From the NCBI GenBank assembly GCA_043228905.1, contig JBHGNT010000010.1, positions 10,664,001-10,728,000 on the forward strand: DNA of 64,000 nt. The letters are read 5' to 3'. Under the pieces are notes generated by a model, which had not been told where the DNA came from, searched no databases, and saw only the letters and a list, made by a program, of their open reading frames with translations. A program made the position numbers and the translations under genes. This document shows positions 40,990 to 52,262 of this stretch, piece by piece. The DNA comes from Azolla caroliniana. Taxonomy: Eukaryota > Polypodiophyta. Each line of letters begins with the position of its first letter. The stretch's first letter is position 1.

Positions 40990-42350
40990 GCTAAGACACA
41001 TGGAAGCAATAGTTTGGTTGACCAACAATGGGATGGGCTATAACATGTATTAATTTGTGTGGTTTCTTGGTTCGGTGAAGAATATGGTTTTGTATTTGGT
41101 TGCAACATATGTAGTATAATGTATGAAGTGTGAGCCCATACATTTCTGTGATGCCATGATACATTGCATTGTAAAAGGAATCAAGTGATGCATCATAAAG
41201 CAAGTGTTTCAAACCATTTTTCCATATCTTTATTGAAGTGGAACACAAAATTTTCCTTTTTTGTGGCTTTTAGATCTTTTTGCTTGCATCCCATGTTTCA
41301 AACAATTTTTCCATATCTTTTATTGAAGTGGAATACAAAATTTTCTTTTTTTGTGTCTTTTGGATCTTTTCGCTTGCTTCACATACATTTGTAAGAAGTC
41401 TATGTGATGGAAATTTTTTAACATTAAGCATGTATCTGACAACCCTTTCCATGGCCATGATCTCAATTGGAAGTGGTCAGGTATCAAGAAATAAGAGGGT
41501 GTATGACGTTTGTTTATTGATTTGGAGAAACTTTGTAAGAAAATGATTTTAGACTTTTTCAAACTCTTGCACACCATAGAGAAGCATCAAGTCACCAAAT
41601 TGCCTAGCAGGTATTTATTGAGGACCCAACACTTAATTATCCACGATTGCACGTATTCTAAAATGCATAATATGCTCTTTTTCATGCCTCTAAGCTCCAT
41701 GTAGGACATTCATTCCATCTATGATTTGAAGCAACCTCAAAGCCAAGGCATATAAAGTTTTCCATAGTTTGAAGTGGCTAGCTAACGTACGTAATGCATG
41801 GTTTATCTAGTTTTTTCTCTTCACGGCCGTAATATTTGTTTTAGAGTTGTTGACACTTCACTTAATTGGCATGCAAAACTCTTCTAATGCCTTCATAAGC
41901 TTTTGTTCATCCCCTAAAGTATTTGCAAAAAGCACTACATCATCCACAAACAATAAAAGCATGATGAATGCATTCTTAATGATAATTTTTCCAACAACTT
42001 TACAAACATGACAACCATTTCTCTAATTAATCAATGCATACATCAAATAGAGCTAGTGAGAATGAGCATCCTTGTTTAATACTAGTAGTGTTATTGAAAA
42101 AATGTCAAATTTCATTGCCCATATGGACACAATATATAACCTTCTTATAAATTTAGGAAATTACATGTGTATATTCACTTGGCACCCCAAGTTCTTCAAT
42201 TCACCTCCAAAGATACCCACAAGTTACCATATCAAAAGCTTTGTTCGAGTCTACAAAGCAACAATATAAACCTTGTGAAATAATCAATCCTCCCAAAGCG
42301 TTGAATTTAACTACCAATGTGAAATTATTTAATGAAAACGTGCATGTCAT
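40990..42350 (-). pseudogene. Decayed LINE reverse transcriptase
   Basis: On the minus strand, fragments in order: CCFVDSNKAFDMV (about 42250), SIKQGCSFSLALFD (about 42080), LFVDDVVLF (about 41945, the catalytic F.DD), then a C-terminal part with FPIE.MAMERVVRYM-like sequence (about 41450). Many frameshifts and stops. It is the same kind of non-LTR element as 52263-54340 but more decayed. Confidence 0.65.
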
Positions 42351-43000
42351 TTATAGTATGCATACATATTTTGACCTAGTTGTGCCCACTGTATAGTGAA
42401 ATATGTCGAAGATTATGCAAGATGAATCTATGAGTTGCATGCTCTTATCATCTGCAACATGCAATATATCCATCATGTTGTGTTAAAAAGCCATCACTAT
42501 TATTCTTCAGCCAACATCAATGTTGAATTTTTCATATTAAAGTGATTTCACATGAGCATGCCACTTGTTGTCATCCACTCATTGAGAGTTGGGATACCAT
42601 GGTAACCCAAATCAATTGAGCAACAGTGTACCACTTAAGACTATTTACCTTCACTAGTTAGACATCCAATAAAGGATTTTATATGGGTCTCACATAAAGA
42701 ACATCATACACAAGTAAGAAAATCGCCAACCTATTGATACAAAGGTGGATAACATATATACATGGAATCACAAAGAGAACTTGACCAAACGGGTTGGATA
42801 TGACCATATTATTTTATGCAAGGAATAGGGACCCCATTGATGTGTACTTGCATAGGGAAACAAGTGACCACCTAATAAAACAAAATTGAAATTAATAGTG
42901 GGACTATTGGTTCCAAAATATGCTTTGTTAAGTTGTATTCTATCATAAAAACGTCCTCTAAAGAACAACAAATTCAAAAAGAAGTTAAACATGATCAAAA
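42351..43000. other. AT-rich, nothing recognised
   Basis: Short frames only. No repeat structure or coding similarity seen. Confidence 0.4.
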
Positions 43001-43008
43001 GTCCCAAC

Positions 43009-43815
43009 CAAGGTTTTTAGGTACGTTAGGTACGGTATGGATACCATATGTATTTAATGTATTAATACCCGTATAGTACCTCCCAATTTAAAAATACATT
43101 AAATACGTTTTCTTAATATGTTAAATACTTATAAAATACGTTAAATACGTATTTTACGTATAGTACGTTAAATACTTCTAGAATTTGAAAATTATTTACC
43201 TTTCTAAAAAATATCTATAATATTGTAAAAAACATCTATGTTTACACAATTTTGTGATGTACAATATTGTTCAACATCCTAAAATACTTGTAGTAATATA
43301 GATGTTGACATTCCCTTATTCTATAAATCAGTGTAAGTGTGTATCACGATGTTCTACTTCAAATTGTAATTATTTACAATTATGCCTTCATAGATTGAGG
43401 AATCGTCTACGATTATCACACTCATGATAGGTTTCTCTTTTCTTCGTTTTCTTCTACTTCTTCTATCTACTGCGATTATCACACTCAGGGTAGGTTTATG
43501 TCTTCTTTTCTCTCTTCTTCTTCTTCTTCTTCTTCATCATCTTCTTCATCGTCGTCTCTTCTATTCTTCTATTCTTCTTTCCTTTGGCTTCTTTTTCACT
43601 AAAATCTTTTTTCTCTTTAGCTTTTTGTTAGGGTTTTACTTACATTTTCTTTATAAATACGTATTATACCTATTTTTTTAGAAATACGTTAAATACCGTA
43701 TTGGACAAATGTACATGATATTTAACTGAACAACATTCAGGTATAATACGTACTATACAAATGATGAGGTACTATATGTATTTAAACGTTAAATACGGGT
43801 ACGTAAACAACCATG
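43009..43815. mobile_element. Non-autonomous hAT-like DNA transposon (807 bp)
   Basis: Flanked by a perfect 8-bp duplication GTCCCAAC (43001-43008 and 43816-43823). The ends are imperfect inverted repeats: CAAGGTTTTTAGGTACG on the left, and CATGGTTGTTTACGTACC when the right end is read inward. Subterminal regions contain many copies of TTAAATACGT in both orientations. It encodes no transposase; the middle is a CTT-rich stretch (about 43440-43600). The 8-bp duplication is characteristic of the hAT superfamily. Confidence 0.75.
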
Positions 43816-43823
43816 GTCCCAAC

Positions 43824-46065
43824 AAAAACAAACAACTACCAACTATAACGCTCACAGTCATCTTAAATTTGGTAGGATACAAACATCTTGTCTTGACAAT
43901 CGAACACTCAATCCCTTCTAATATCCTCTATTTTTCTATCTCGTCATTTGTAGCTTCTTCTTTTTATTTGTGGCCTTGGAGTTTGAAATTTGGCAAACAC
44001 TCTAAAACACCCAATTAGAAATGAAATACACATAGGGATTAGGATTTGTTGCCTAGGAAAAACTTATATGTTTATATAATACTCAAAACAGCAATTGGAT
44101 CATTAAATAAGTTTAATATTCATAAAATAATATCAATTAGCAATAGGCGAATCAATTTCATTCCGATATAAACCAAGAGCATACAATGGGCAATCCACTT
44201 GTACTTATATCTTAAACCACACGCCATCATGAAATTTAATTTTGTATTTGATACTTTAATAACACGTACAAGTTATGTAATAACATGGAAGACTCAATAA
44301 ACTCTAGAATCATACATGTCCATCCTCAACGACATATTGATCAAAATATTCCTTTTAATGGGCACTTATTGACCACTTATATGCAATTCAAAACAACTTT
44401 TGACTTAAAAAACATTTTATGTACGAAGATGAATTGACAACATTTGTTTCTATTCCATATTTGTTACAAATGCGTATATTATGCATTGTTACGTTATGCA
44501 ATCCCCTAAAAGCTAGCTATTGTGACCTTTATAGACATATATCTAAAACGTTGCCCCTCATTGTGCAATACATATCATTAGCGCCTCAAAGACATAATGG
44601 TTTCCAATATTGGCCAATGATATTCACCAAGTACATAATTTAACTTAATAAAACTTCGACCTTAATAATGTTAGTTATTATTTGAACACAAAATAAGCCT
44701 GACATTTTTGACAATCAATGGACATATTATTTGACAAAAATGCATTAATTAACCACCCAAACAAACCATAAAGTGGAAAGAAACAAAAGAATATATTGCC
44801 TTGGAATTCTTATGTGAAGAGCTTGATCATCCATAAAATTGAAACTACAATCAATCATAAATGACTAGTCGTGTCTTCTTTTTTGGTCAACGAAAAATAA
44901 GAAAATTGAAGCTGATGTGAAGTAAAAGAGTAGAAAGGAACATATAGTATCACCAAGTTGATATTGTTGTCAATATGAAACCCATCTCTCTCTTAAGATT
45001 TTGCTTGAGACCTCCCTATTGAAAGATATACTAATTACCACTTTTCATATGCTCATAAATGTAACTACAAATAAAAAGTGATGAAAAGAGTAGATTATCC
45101 AATAGAATCAAATGCATCTCGTAAAGAGTTCTCGAGACGATCATCAACTCATTTTTATGGTGTTGGTTGGTTCCTATGAGTCGAGAACTATGCCTAAAAT
45201 TTAGCATGATGTATAAATCCCCCCCCTTCCGGAAAATATATAGTTTTTTTCGGGAAATCTATGGTGTGTGCGTGTCCTATGTCTTAGGCAATGTAGACAC
45301 AAAAATGTTATCTAGCATATAAGAGCAGAATTTTAACTTGCATTCTCTTCAAACACAATGTTATAACATTAATCACTCGGTGTAAAATGAATCCGTAAGA
45401 AAATTAAACAAAAATAAGCTATTGTTCAATGTGCCCACTAAGAACAACATTCAAGATCAATAATTATGTGATTTCATCTTGGTCTCTATCGCAAGAAGCC
45501 ATCAAACATTTGAACAAACTATTACGAAGGACCTGGGAGATGCATGAGAGTGAGAGAGTCAGATTCTCTCCAAGGAAAGTAATCCAAAGATAAATTTAAC
45601 CCGTCTCTAGGTATTAATGACCAAGCATTTTTGTTTATTTTTTCCAAAAACCACTACTTCGCATTAGTTAGCAAATAGAATACAACAAAGTTTGTCCAAA
45701 TCCACAATGGGATCAACATATACAACTTGGAGAAACAACTCCAAAACTATCAAACAAAAACAGCAAAAAAACTCAAACGATCCTTAACTCAAGCAAAATT
45801 GAAATAAACCCTATTTTACCCTGAGCATTTTACCTATCTGGTAGTAGAACCCTACGAATAAAGCAAAAACAGCTCCCATAAGAAATGCACTGTTCTTGAA
45901 CATAAGAATCCATTGTAACCCATTAATCTATTATTTAAAAGTGAATTGGAATTCTAGATGTGATACTTGAAGTAATATTGTGAATGCCGATAAACACTAA
46001 TAAAAGCATCACACTTTATCACTTGAGAATGATATCTAGACATTGGTTTTTAATATTTCAAAGTT
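43824..46065. other. AT-rich intergenic stretch
   Basis: No coding frame with recognisable similarity and no LTR or inverted-repeat structure seen. A C run occurs near 45220. Confidence 0.4.
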
Positions 46066-46372
46066 TTCTGTGTAGTAAGAATAGATGCACAATAATAAAT
46101 ATATCGCAACAGTGCATACTTTGGCATGCACTCGACAATGAGAAGGTTTGTGCATGTTAATCGCACATGAGAGGCACTACAAACTTTGCTTACTTGGATA
46201 ATGACCTATATTTGTAAGTTTCTATGTAGTAAGAATAGATGCACAATAATAAAATATCACAACAATGCATACTTTGGCAAGCACGGGACACATGATAAGG
46301 TTTGTGCATGTTAATTGCACATGAGAGGCACTACAAACTTGGCTTACTTGGATAATGGCCTATGCTTGTAAG
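46066..46372. repeat. Tandem duplication of about 153 bp (two copies)
   Basis: TATGTAGTAAGAATAGATGC ... CCTATGCTTGTAAG appears at about 46066-46218 and again at 46219-46372 with scattered substitutions (roughly 90% alike). Confidence 0.85.
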
Positions 46373-47197
46373 ACCGTCCGATCTTATGGTGGGAACATTA
46401 AAAAGTTACCATGAATTACCAAGCTATATACTTATGTGAGTGCATGTATTAAATGATTACCTTGGTGACAATACTTTATTATTCCATTAAAAAACATAAT
46501 GCATTCTTTTTAGCAAAATTATCCAAATATCACCTTATTCCCCTTCATATAGTTTAGCTTTTGAACAACTTGCTTCACATTATCAAGATTCAAGATATCT
46601 ATACATTATTCCATTAGGTGATTGCACACTGTCATGAGCCTACAGCATTTAGGCTATGACCTTTGATCTTATGGTAAAAAATGTTGTTTTATTTTTGGAA
46701 ACTTTCCAACTAGAATTCATTTATTATGTATGTAGCTTGGTGAATGCAGATTTTCGCATCATCTCGAGCCGTTTGCTCTCGTATTGGGAGTGGTGAAAGA
46801 AAACCCTTGTTATCAAGGACAACAAATTGTTAATCCTAGTGTGGTCTTGATAGCCAATTTGATAGTCCTAGTGATATCAAGACAACAATTTGTTAATCCT
46901 TTCTTCTTACCACACACTAGCATTGGCTATCTTCCGATATGGGTCATCATTGGGACTTTACAGATGATAAAGTTATGATTATCTATAATCTATTTTGAAT
47001 TTTGCTTGTGAGCCAATCAAGATTTAAGAGCATATTTTGCAACCTCTGTGATTATAGTCAATGGATCTCTTCATAATTATCATTTGTAGGTTCTAGGGGT
47101 AATCTCGCCAATGAATATAATTGCATTTCTGCAAGAAACTTTCTCAAAAAACAAAAGAATCATGTGATTATAACATACTCGTATAGCATATAGCACC
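46373..47197. other. AT-rich, nothing recognised
   Basis: Contains a short internal repeat (AAATTGTTAATCCTAGTG / AATTTGTTAATCC, 46823-46898) but no gene. Confidence 0.4.
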
Positions 47198-47222
47198 TAT
47201 ATATATATATATATATATATAT
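47198..47222. repeat. (AT)n microsatellite
   Basis: Uninterrupted TA/AT dinucleotides, about 12 units, downstream of the kinase gene. Confidence 0.95.
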
Positions 47223-47529
47223 GATCATGGTCATATGATGGAGACCATTGTCAGTGAGTGGGGGTGTAGGTAAGAGCTTCATCGCCAAGCTTCGGATGCT
47301 CGGTTCATGTGATCATCTCGAGTTGCATCCTGTGAAACAATGTGAAGTAACATGAGTTGTGGTATGTGCATAAAAAATGACTATAAAACTAAAATGAGTT
47401 TTCTTCCTAGTGTGATGAAGACAAAAAAGGGAGAACCAAGTTTGACTCAAAATGTAGGTTTGCATCAAATGAATGTACACACATGAAAAGCAAACTCAGA
47501 TTGATCTGCATTGGGTGAATTGAGTGAGT

Positions 47530-50244
47530 TCAAAATTGGACCTGAGGAGAACTAGAAACATCCGTGATATGATGTTGACGGTGATGGTGATGGTCGGCTA
47601 GCTCAAGCATATGCACAACATGGCTCATTTTCGGTCGCATTTCGGGATCAGGATCAACACAGCGCAAGGCCACCAGAAGAACCCGTTTAAGACCTCGTGA
47701 AGATGGCTTCACTTCCATCCTCTCATCTACCACTTCATCCAAACGACGAGCACTAACCATGGTTTTTAGCCAGTCCACAATATTTACCTATAGCATGCAC
47801 ACACAATCAATATATATGTAGTAGGATATAGGTATGTTCTTGACTCTTATCATATTTTTGTACTAACATGGATCAAGAGCTTTTCTAAGAAATAGAAGAG
47901 ATTTACCCCCCCCCCCCCTTATGATCAATCACTAATTGTTTAGAAACCACGATTGAATCAATCAAAAAGCATTTTCTGCTTCTCATTCACCTCTCCAGGT
48001 TTCCGGTTGACGTCGACGGGAATGTTTCCTGTCACCAGCTCCATGACCAAGACTCCATAGCTAAACACATCGCTTTTCTCCGTGAGCTTGCCTGTTGACG
48101 CATATTCAGGAGCAACATATCTAGATCATCAAGAATAAAATCAATCAATGTTTCTTTCTTAGAGGCAAGCCATTTTCTGTTAACCCATACATTTGGGTTA
48201 AAGCATTATCTTTCTCTAATTTCAACATCATTGGAACAAATCTTCAATAGCATGAGTCACTTATAAACTCCATGTCAGGATATGAAAATCACTGACTATG
48301 GTCCCATAGGTCACATTTGGTCTCTCTCTCTCTCTCTCTGACCGTTGGATTGGTGGTTTGTTTACACCATAGCATCTAAGTCATAAAATTGAGAGTACCC
48401 AAGTCCAATCCTCACCATGGGCTAGGCCTACTCTCATAGATCACAATTGGTCCCCCGTGAACATTAAAACAATCTCCCTCTCCCTCTCTCTCATAGGTCA
48501 TATTTGGTCTCCGATAGACAATAATAACACTCCCTTCATCAGTGTGTCTACATACCCAAAAGTTCCCATGACCATGGTAGTTATGTGGGCGTGATCAGCT
48601 GATAATAGCTTCGCGAGTCCGAAGTCTGATACTTTAGCATTCCATTGAGAGTCTAGCAAGATATTGCTCGATTTCACATCTCGATGAATAACTTTAGGCT
48701 CCAAGCCTTCATGCAAGTAGGCTAGCCTGCAGCTCATCACATGAAATTAGTTAATATTTTGCATACGGTGTTTACCACAATAAAAACATGGCAAAATGGT
48801 GGACAATCATGATTTATGCACATAATAGCATGATTGAAGACAATATACATCATGAATAAGGTAAAATACACATAAAACCCACTTCAATGCCACGAGTTAA
48901 ATGAGGAATCATTGCCATCATCATAATGAACTTACCCTTTTGCTGTCCCGATAATAATCTTCATCCTGATGGCCCAAGAGAGAGGTGGAAGATCTCCTAA
49001 AGGACCATGAAGCCATTGTTCCAAGTTTCCATTGTCGATGTATTCATAAACAAGCATCCTAGACAACATGGAACTAAAGCATTAAAGAAAAATGGGAAAC
49101 AAGAAAAAAAAAATACATAATTAACGTGCATGGACAAAAAGGAGAAGAAGAAGAATCTGAAAGCTGAGTTATATCGTAATACCTTTGAGAACCCTCCATA
49201 CAATAACCAATAAGTCTGACGAGATTTTTGTGCCGCACACGCCCGATCGCCTCAACTTCCATGCGGAATTCCTTATCAGCTTGCTCTCTAACACATATGA
49301 GTGTGAAAAAGAAACCATCACTAAAATGCAATCGCATTGTGTCACTGTGTTTTGAAGTATTAAATGATAAAAGAACTTTTACCCTCACTTAAAATGTAAA
49401 TCACATCCATGTCTATGTATGATTAGGAGTTCTTCTCTTTCTCTTTGCTTTTTCCTTACCCATTGTTTATGAGCTTCCTCAATGCTATTCGGGTTCCGTC
49501 AGGCAGTTGGCCGTGATAAACTATCGCATGGCTTCCTTCACCAAGCACATTCGCATCATCGAAAGAATTAGTCGCTTTCTCGAGATCTTCTTGGGTGTAT
49601 CGATAACCCCATCCAAGATCTGAGTCAACATAACTTGAGATCAAAGGGGAGTAATCCATAACAATGCAATCTTTCTGCTCTTCTTCATCTTCTTCTTCCA
49701 CATGAGGGAATGGCATCCTCTCTCTAATTACACGTTCACTACTCCTCGATGCGATTCGGTTGGCTGCGATTTCCCGGCGCACTTCTTCGCCACGAGCAGC
49801 TAGCTTTGCTCTTCCAAATAGTTTCCCCTTGTATTCTTTGTCGGCTTTGTCCAAGTTATAAGCTCTGAAAGATGTGCCATCTGTGCGACTTTGGGCCACA
49901 AGCAGGTTGAATCCAGCAGCATTATTAGCATGACATGATTTTCCCAGCTCGATCATCGAGCCCTTTTCTATAGTGACATGATTGGGGGGGGCAGCATTCA
50001 AGAAGGGTTGGTGCATTATACAATGTGGATTACGACGATTCGCTGCTTCTATACAACATGGATCCTCTTTATGTATGAACACTTTGGCCCTACTTCTCAT
50101 CTTCCTTCTTGAAACCAGTAACCACAGCAATGTGAAGAGGATGATGGCACATATTAGGGCAAACCCAATGCAAAAGACTGCCCAAATGGGGAGTCCAAGC
50201 ATGGCCTTTCTTCTCATAAAGTGATCAACCTGAGATGAGTCCAT
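47530..50244 (-). CDS. Receptor-like protein kinase, six exons, likely pseudokinase
   Basis: Exons (minus): 50244-49460, 49287-49183, 49058-48936, 48726-48556, 48120-47991, 47787-47530; all introns are GT-AG, 124-435 bp; 523 residues. It resembles the Arabidopsis At3g17420/At2g42960-type receptor-like kinases: a short extracellular N-terminus, one membrane segment (about 16-44, followed by SRRKMRSR), a cytoplasmic linker, and a kinase domain opening with [15 protein letters not shown]. Present: HRD Asp354, DFG Asp372, A-P-E 398-400. Altered: the glycine loop is G235-E-G-S-H-A240 instead of GxGxxG, and the beta-3 lysine position is Arg256 (IALRK, codon AGG). The C-terminus is His-rich. Start: the ATG at 50244 gives the family-like membrane anchor; an in-frame ATG 17 codons upstream is less likely. 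It probably acts at the plasma membrane. Partners unknown. Confidence 0.88.
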
Positions 50245-50707
50245 GTAGTAGCTCTCAATCAAATCAACGAAGCGAAACCAAGCAAAACAGAACAAACCAT
50301 ACGAACCCGGTTTTATTTGCTGTTTTTCATTGAGCTTAGATCTACTTCTGTATACGAAGAGGTTGCTACAACTCAGCAGAGCTTCATCAGAAGCTCACGA
50401 CAATCACAAAAGAGTAAAAGAAAACAAAAAGGATGTACAAAGAAGACAAAGTGCAAGAATAAAGGAACAGGGGAGGAGGGGGGGGGAAAACAGTAATAAA
50501 AGAAGCAGCTAGTGTAAAGCAGAAGCAAAAGCTCCAGAAAATATATTATTGCAGCAGAAACGAAGGAGGAAAACAAAAAAAAAAAGAGAGAGAGAGAGAG
50601 AGTAGACAGAGCAGAGTCTTTTACGTATGCAGCAGAGATTGAGATTGAAAGAAGAAGGAGAAAGAAGGGGCTGCTAATAATGGCTAACACTAAGTTCTAA
50701 GTTCTAA

Positions 50708-50715
50708 TTATAAAG
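50708..50715 (-). promoter_or_regulatory. Putative TATA box of the kinase gene
   Basis: Minus-strand TTTATAAT with GGGAGGG just upstream (complement). It is followed, where a leader is expected, by a CT-rich stretch (about 50560-50680), typical of plant 5' leaders. The leader to the ATG would be about 430 bases, or less if a leader intron exists. Confidence 0.45.
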
Positions 50716-50876
50716 GGAGGGATGGTGGGAGGGGAAAAAACATTCTGACATTTACACTCACTCACTTATAGCTTTGTTTGTTTGTTTGTTTGTTTGTTTG
50801 TGTTGAAAAAGTGATTGATTGATCAAACTCTTTGAAGTGCCTCTTACATATGAAAAGAGAAAGGAATGACAGCCAC
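50716..50876. repeat. Upstream region with (TTTG)n
   Basis: A tetranucleotide repeat TTTG, about 7 units near 50773-50800. No other element recognised. Confidence 0.7.
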
Positions 50877-51240
50877 TCAACGAGCCTTCGGGGGCGCCCC
50901 GAAAACTACTCTCGGAACATTACCCACGTCTTGAAACCTCTTGTGTGACGCTCGTATCAGATCCATTGCCCCCCCCCCCCCACCACCCCCAACACACACA
51001 CAACGCACTTCAAAAGGACCTATGTCATGCTGGACCACCAACTTTTCGTATGTGCATCTGCTTGCCTGCCTTCCGAGAAACGTATTTCGGTCCCCCACCT
51101 ACAACTTGAACCTTCCTGAGTTCTCACTTTGCTTCTCTCGGCAATCGAATCATTTTGTCAATGTTTTCCCTATGATGATTTCCGTTTCTTACGTAAGGCT
51201 GAACCTCGAGGCTCACATAGAGAGGATAGAATGAGATAGA
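50877..51240 (-). pseudogene. Possible Ty3 integrase C-terminal relic
   Basis: A minus-strand frame contains VGDRNTFLGRQ and YEKLVVQHDIGPFEV, which resembles the end of a plant Ty3 integrase (VGD... then R/K..GPFEV). It is short and followed by a G/C run. Weak call. Confidence 0.25.
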
Positions 51241-52262
51241 AAAGGCCTAATAAATGATATTGAAAGTCATTTCCTAGGAAATGAGTAAAAAGCATTATCA
51301 TGGGACTAGAGGAGAGAGATGAAACAAAAGAATAAATGGTTGAGCTCTCCATGTGGATAAACTAATCCAACTAAAGAGAAAATAATCAAAATAAGTGCAC
51401 CGACTTAATCTCTTGGACATAACAATTTCTATTACTACTAGGACACCTTGAGAAGATGAGGTGAAAAGAATGGTATTATATACAAGATGCCATGTGGATG
51501 AGCTTAAAACCACCCACTAGACATATGGTAACCATGTTTATTGTGTAAGAGCATGACCTCATCAATATGTGTTTGATTGAATACTTCTTGGTTACGTGAT
51601 CTGCAAATAGTCTATGTTCCCCAAAAATCTCATTTAGTTTACAATTCGTTTGTAGCTCGAGAATAAGGCTCAAATACCATAATTCATTCCAAAATTGAAT
51701 CCTCTCCCAAAGATATAGTCAGTTCCCTTTCATATCACTACAAAATATCATAATGACTTAATAAAAAGCACAATAAGTGATCCCAAAGTGTTATCCAATC
51801 CATTGAGCATTGGAGCTTCTACATAAATGGTTATTAAAGCAATGGCCTCCTTCCCTTGTGATAATAGATCATAAATGTTAGTGAATGCCATCATCGACAT
51901 ATTGATATTTTAAAATGATGGTTTATTTATTTTTAGTGAATGCCATTTATTTTTCAATAGAGACAAGATATTAAACAAGGGCTTGCTGACAACGACAAAA
52001 TGAAAGGGGTTGGCCTGATGGGGGGAGTGCAGTAGAGAGAGGGAGGGAGGGAGGAGAAAAGAGAAGAGAGGAAGAGGGTCAATATTAACGTCTTCTAAGG
52101 CCAAATTTGGCCCATGAGACAATTGGTTTACAACAAAAGAGTATTTATCCAGTCATCATAACTAAAAATAAAATTAAGTAAAAAATAGAACTTAAACTAA
52201 AAGAGTTCTAGTAGTGTACAATATGTAGTATACTCGAAAGTGACTATACACTAAGCCTAATT
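51241..52262. other. AT-rich, nothing recognised
   Basis: No long frame with similarity. GAGAGGGAGG-type purine-rich stretch near 52030-52075. Confidence 0.4.

Noticed and set aside
41164-41577. Small frames in the AT-rich region as host genes
   Set aside because: They overlap the C-terminal part of a LINE relic and have no splice or domain support.
50373-50690. 105-codon frame upstream of the kinase start, as a regulatory upstream ORF
   Set aside because: Its ATG at 50690 is only about 18 bases from the putative TATA box, so it would probably lie upstream of the transcription start, and the product is a low-complexity Leu/Phe/Ser run from CT-rich leader sequence.
50971-50983. C run as a biological feature
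   Set aside because: A homopolymer without context; likely to be of uncertain length in the assembly.
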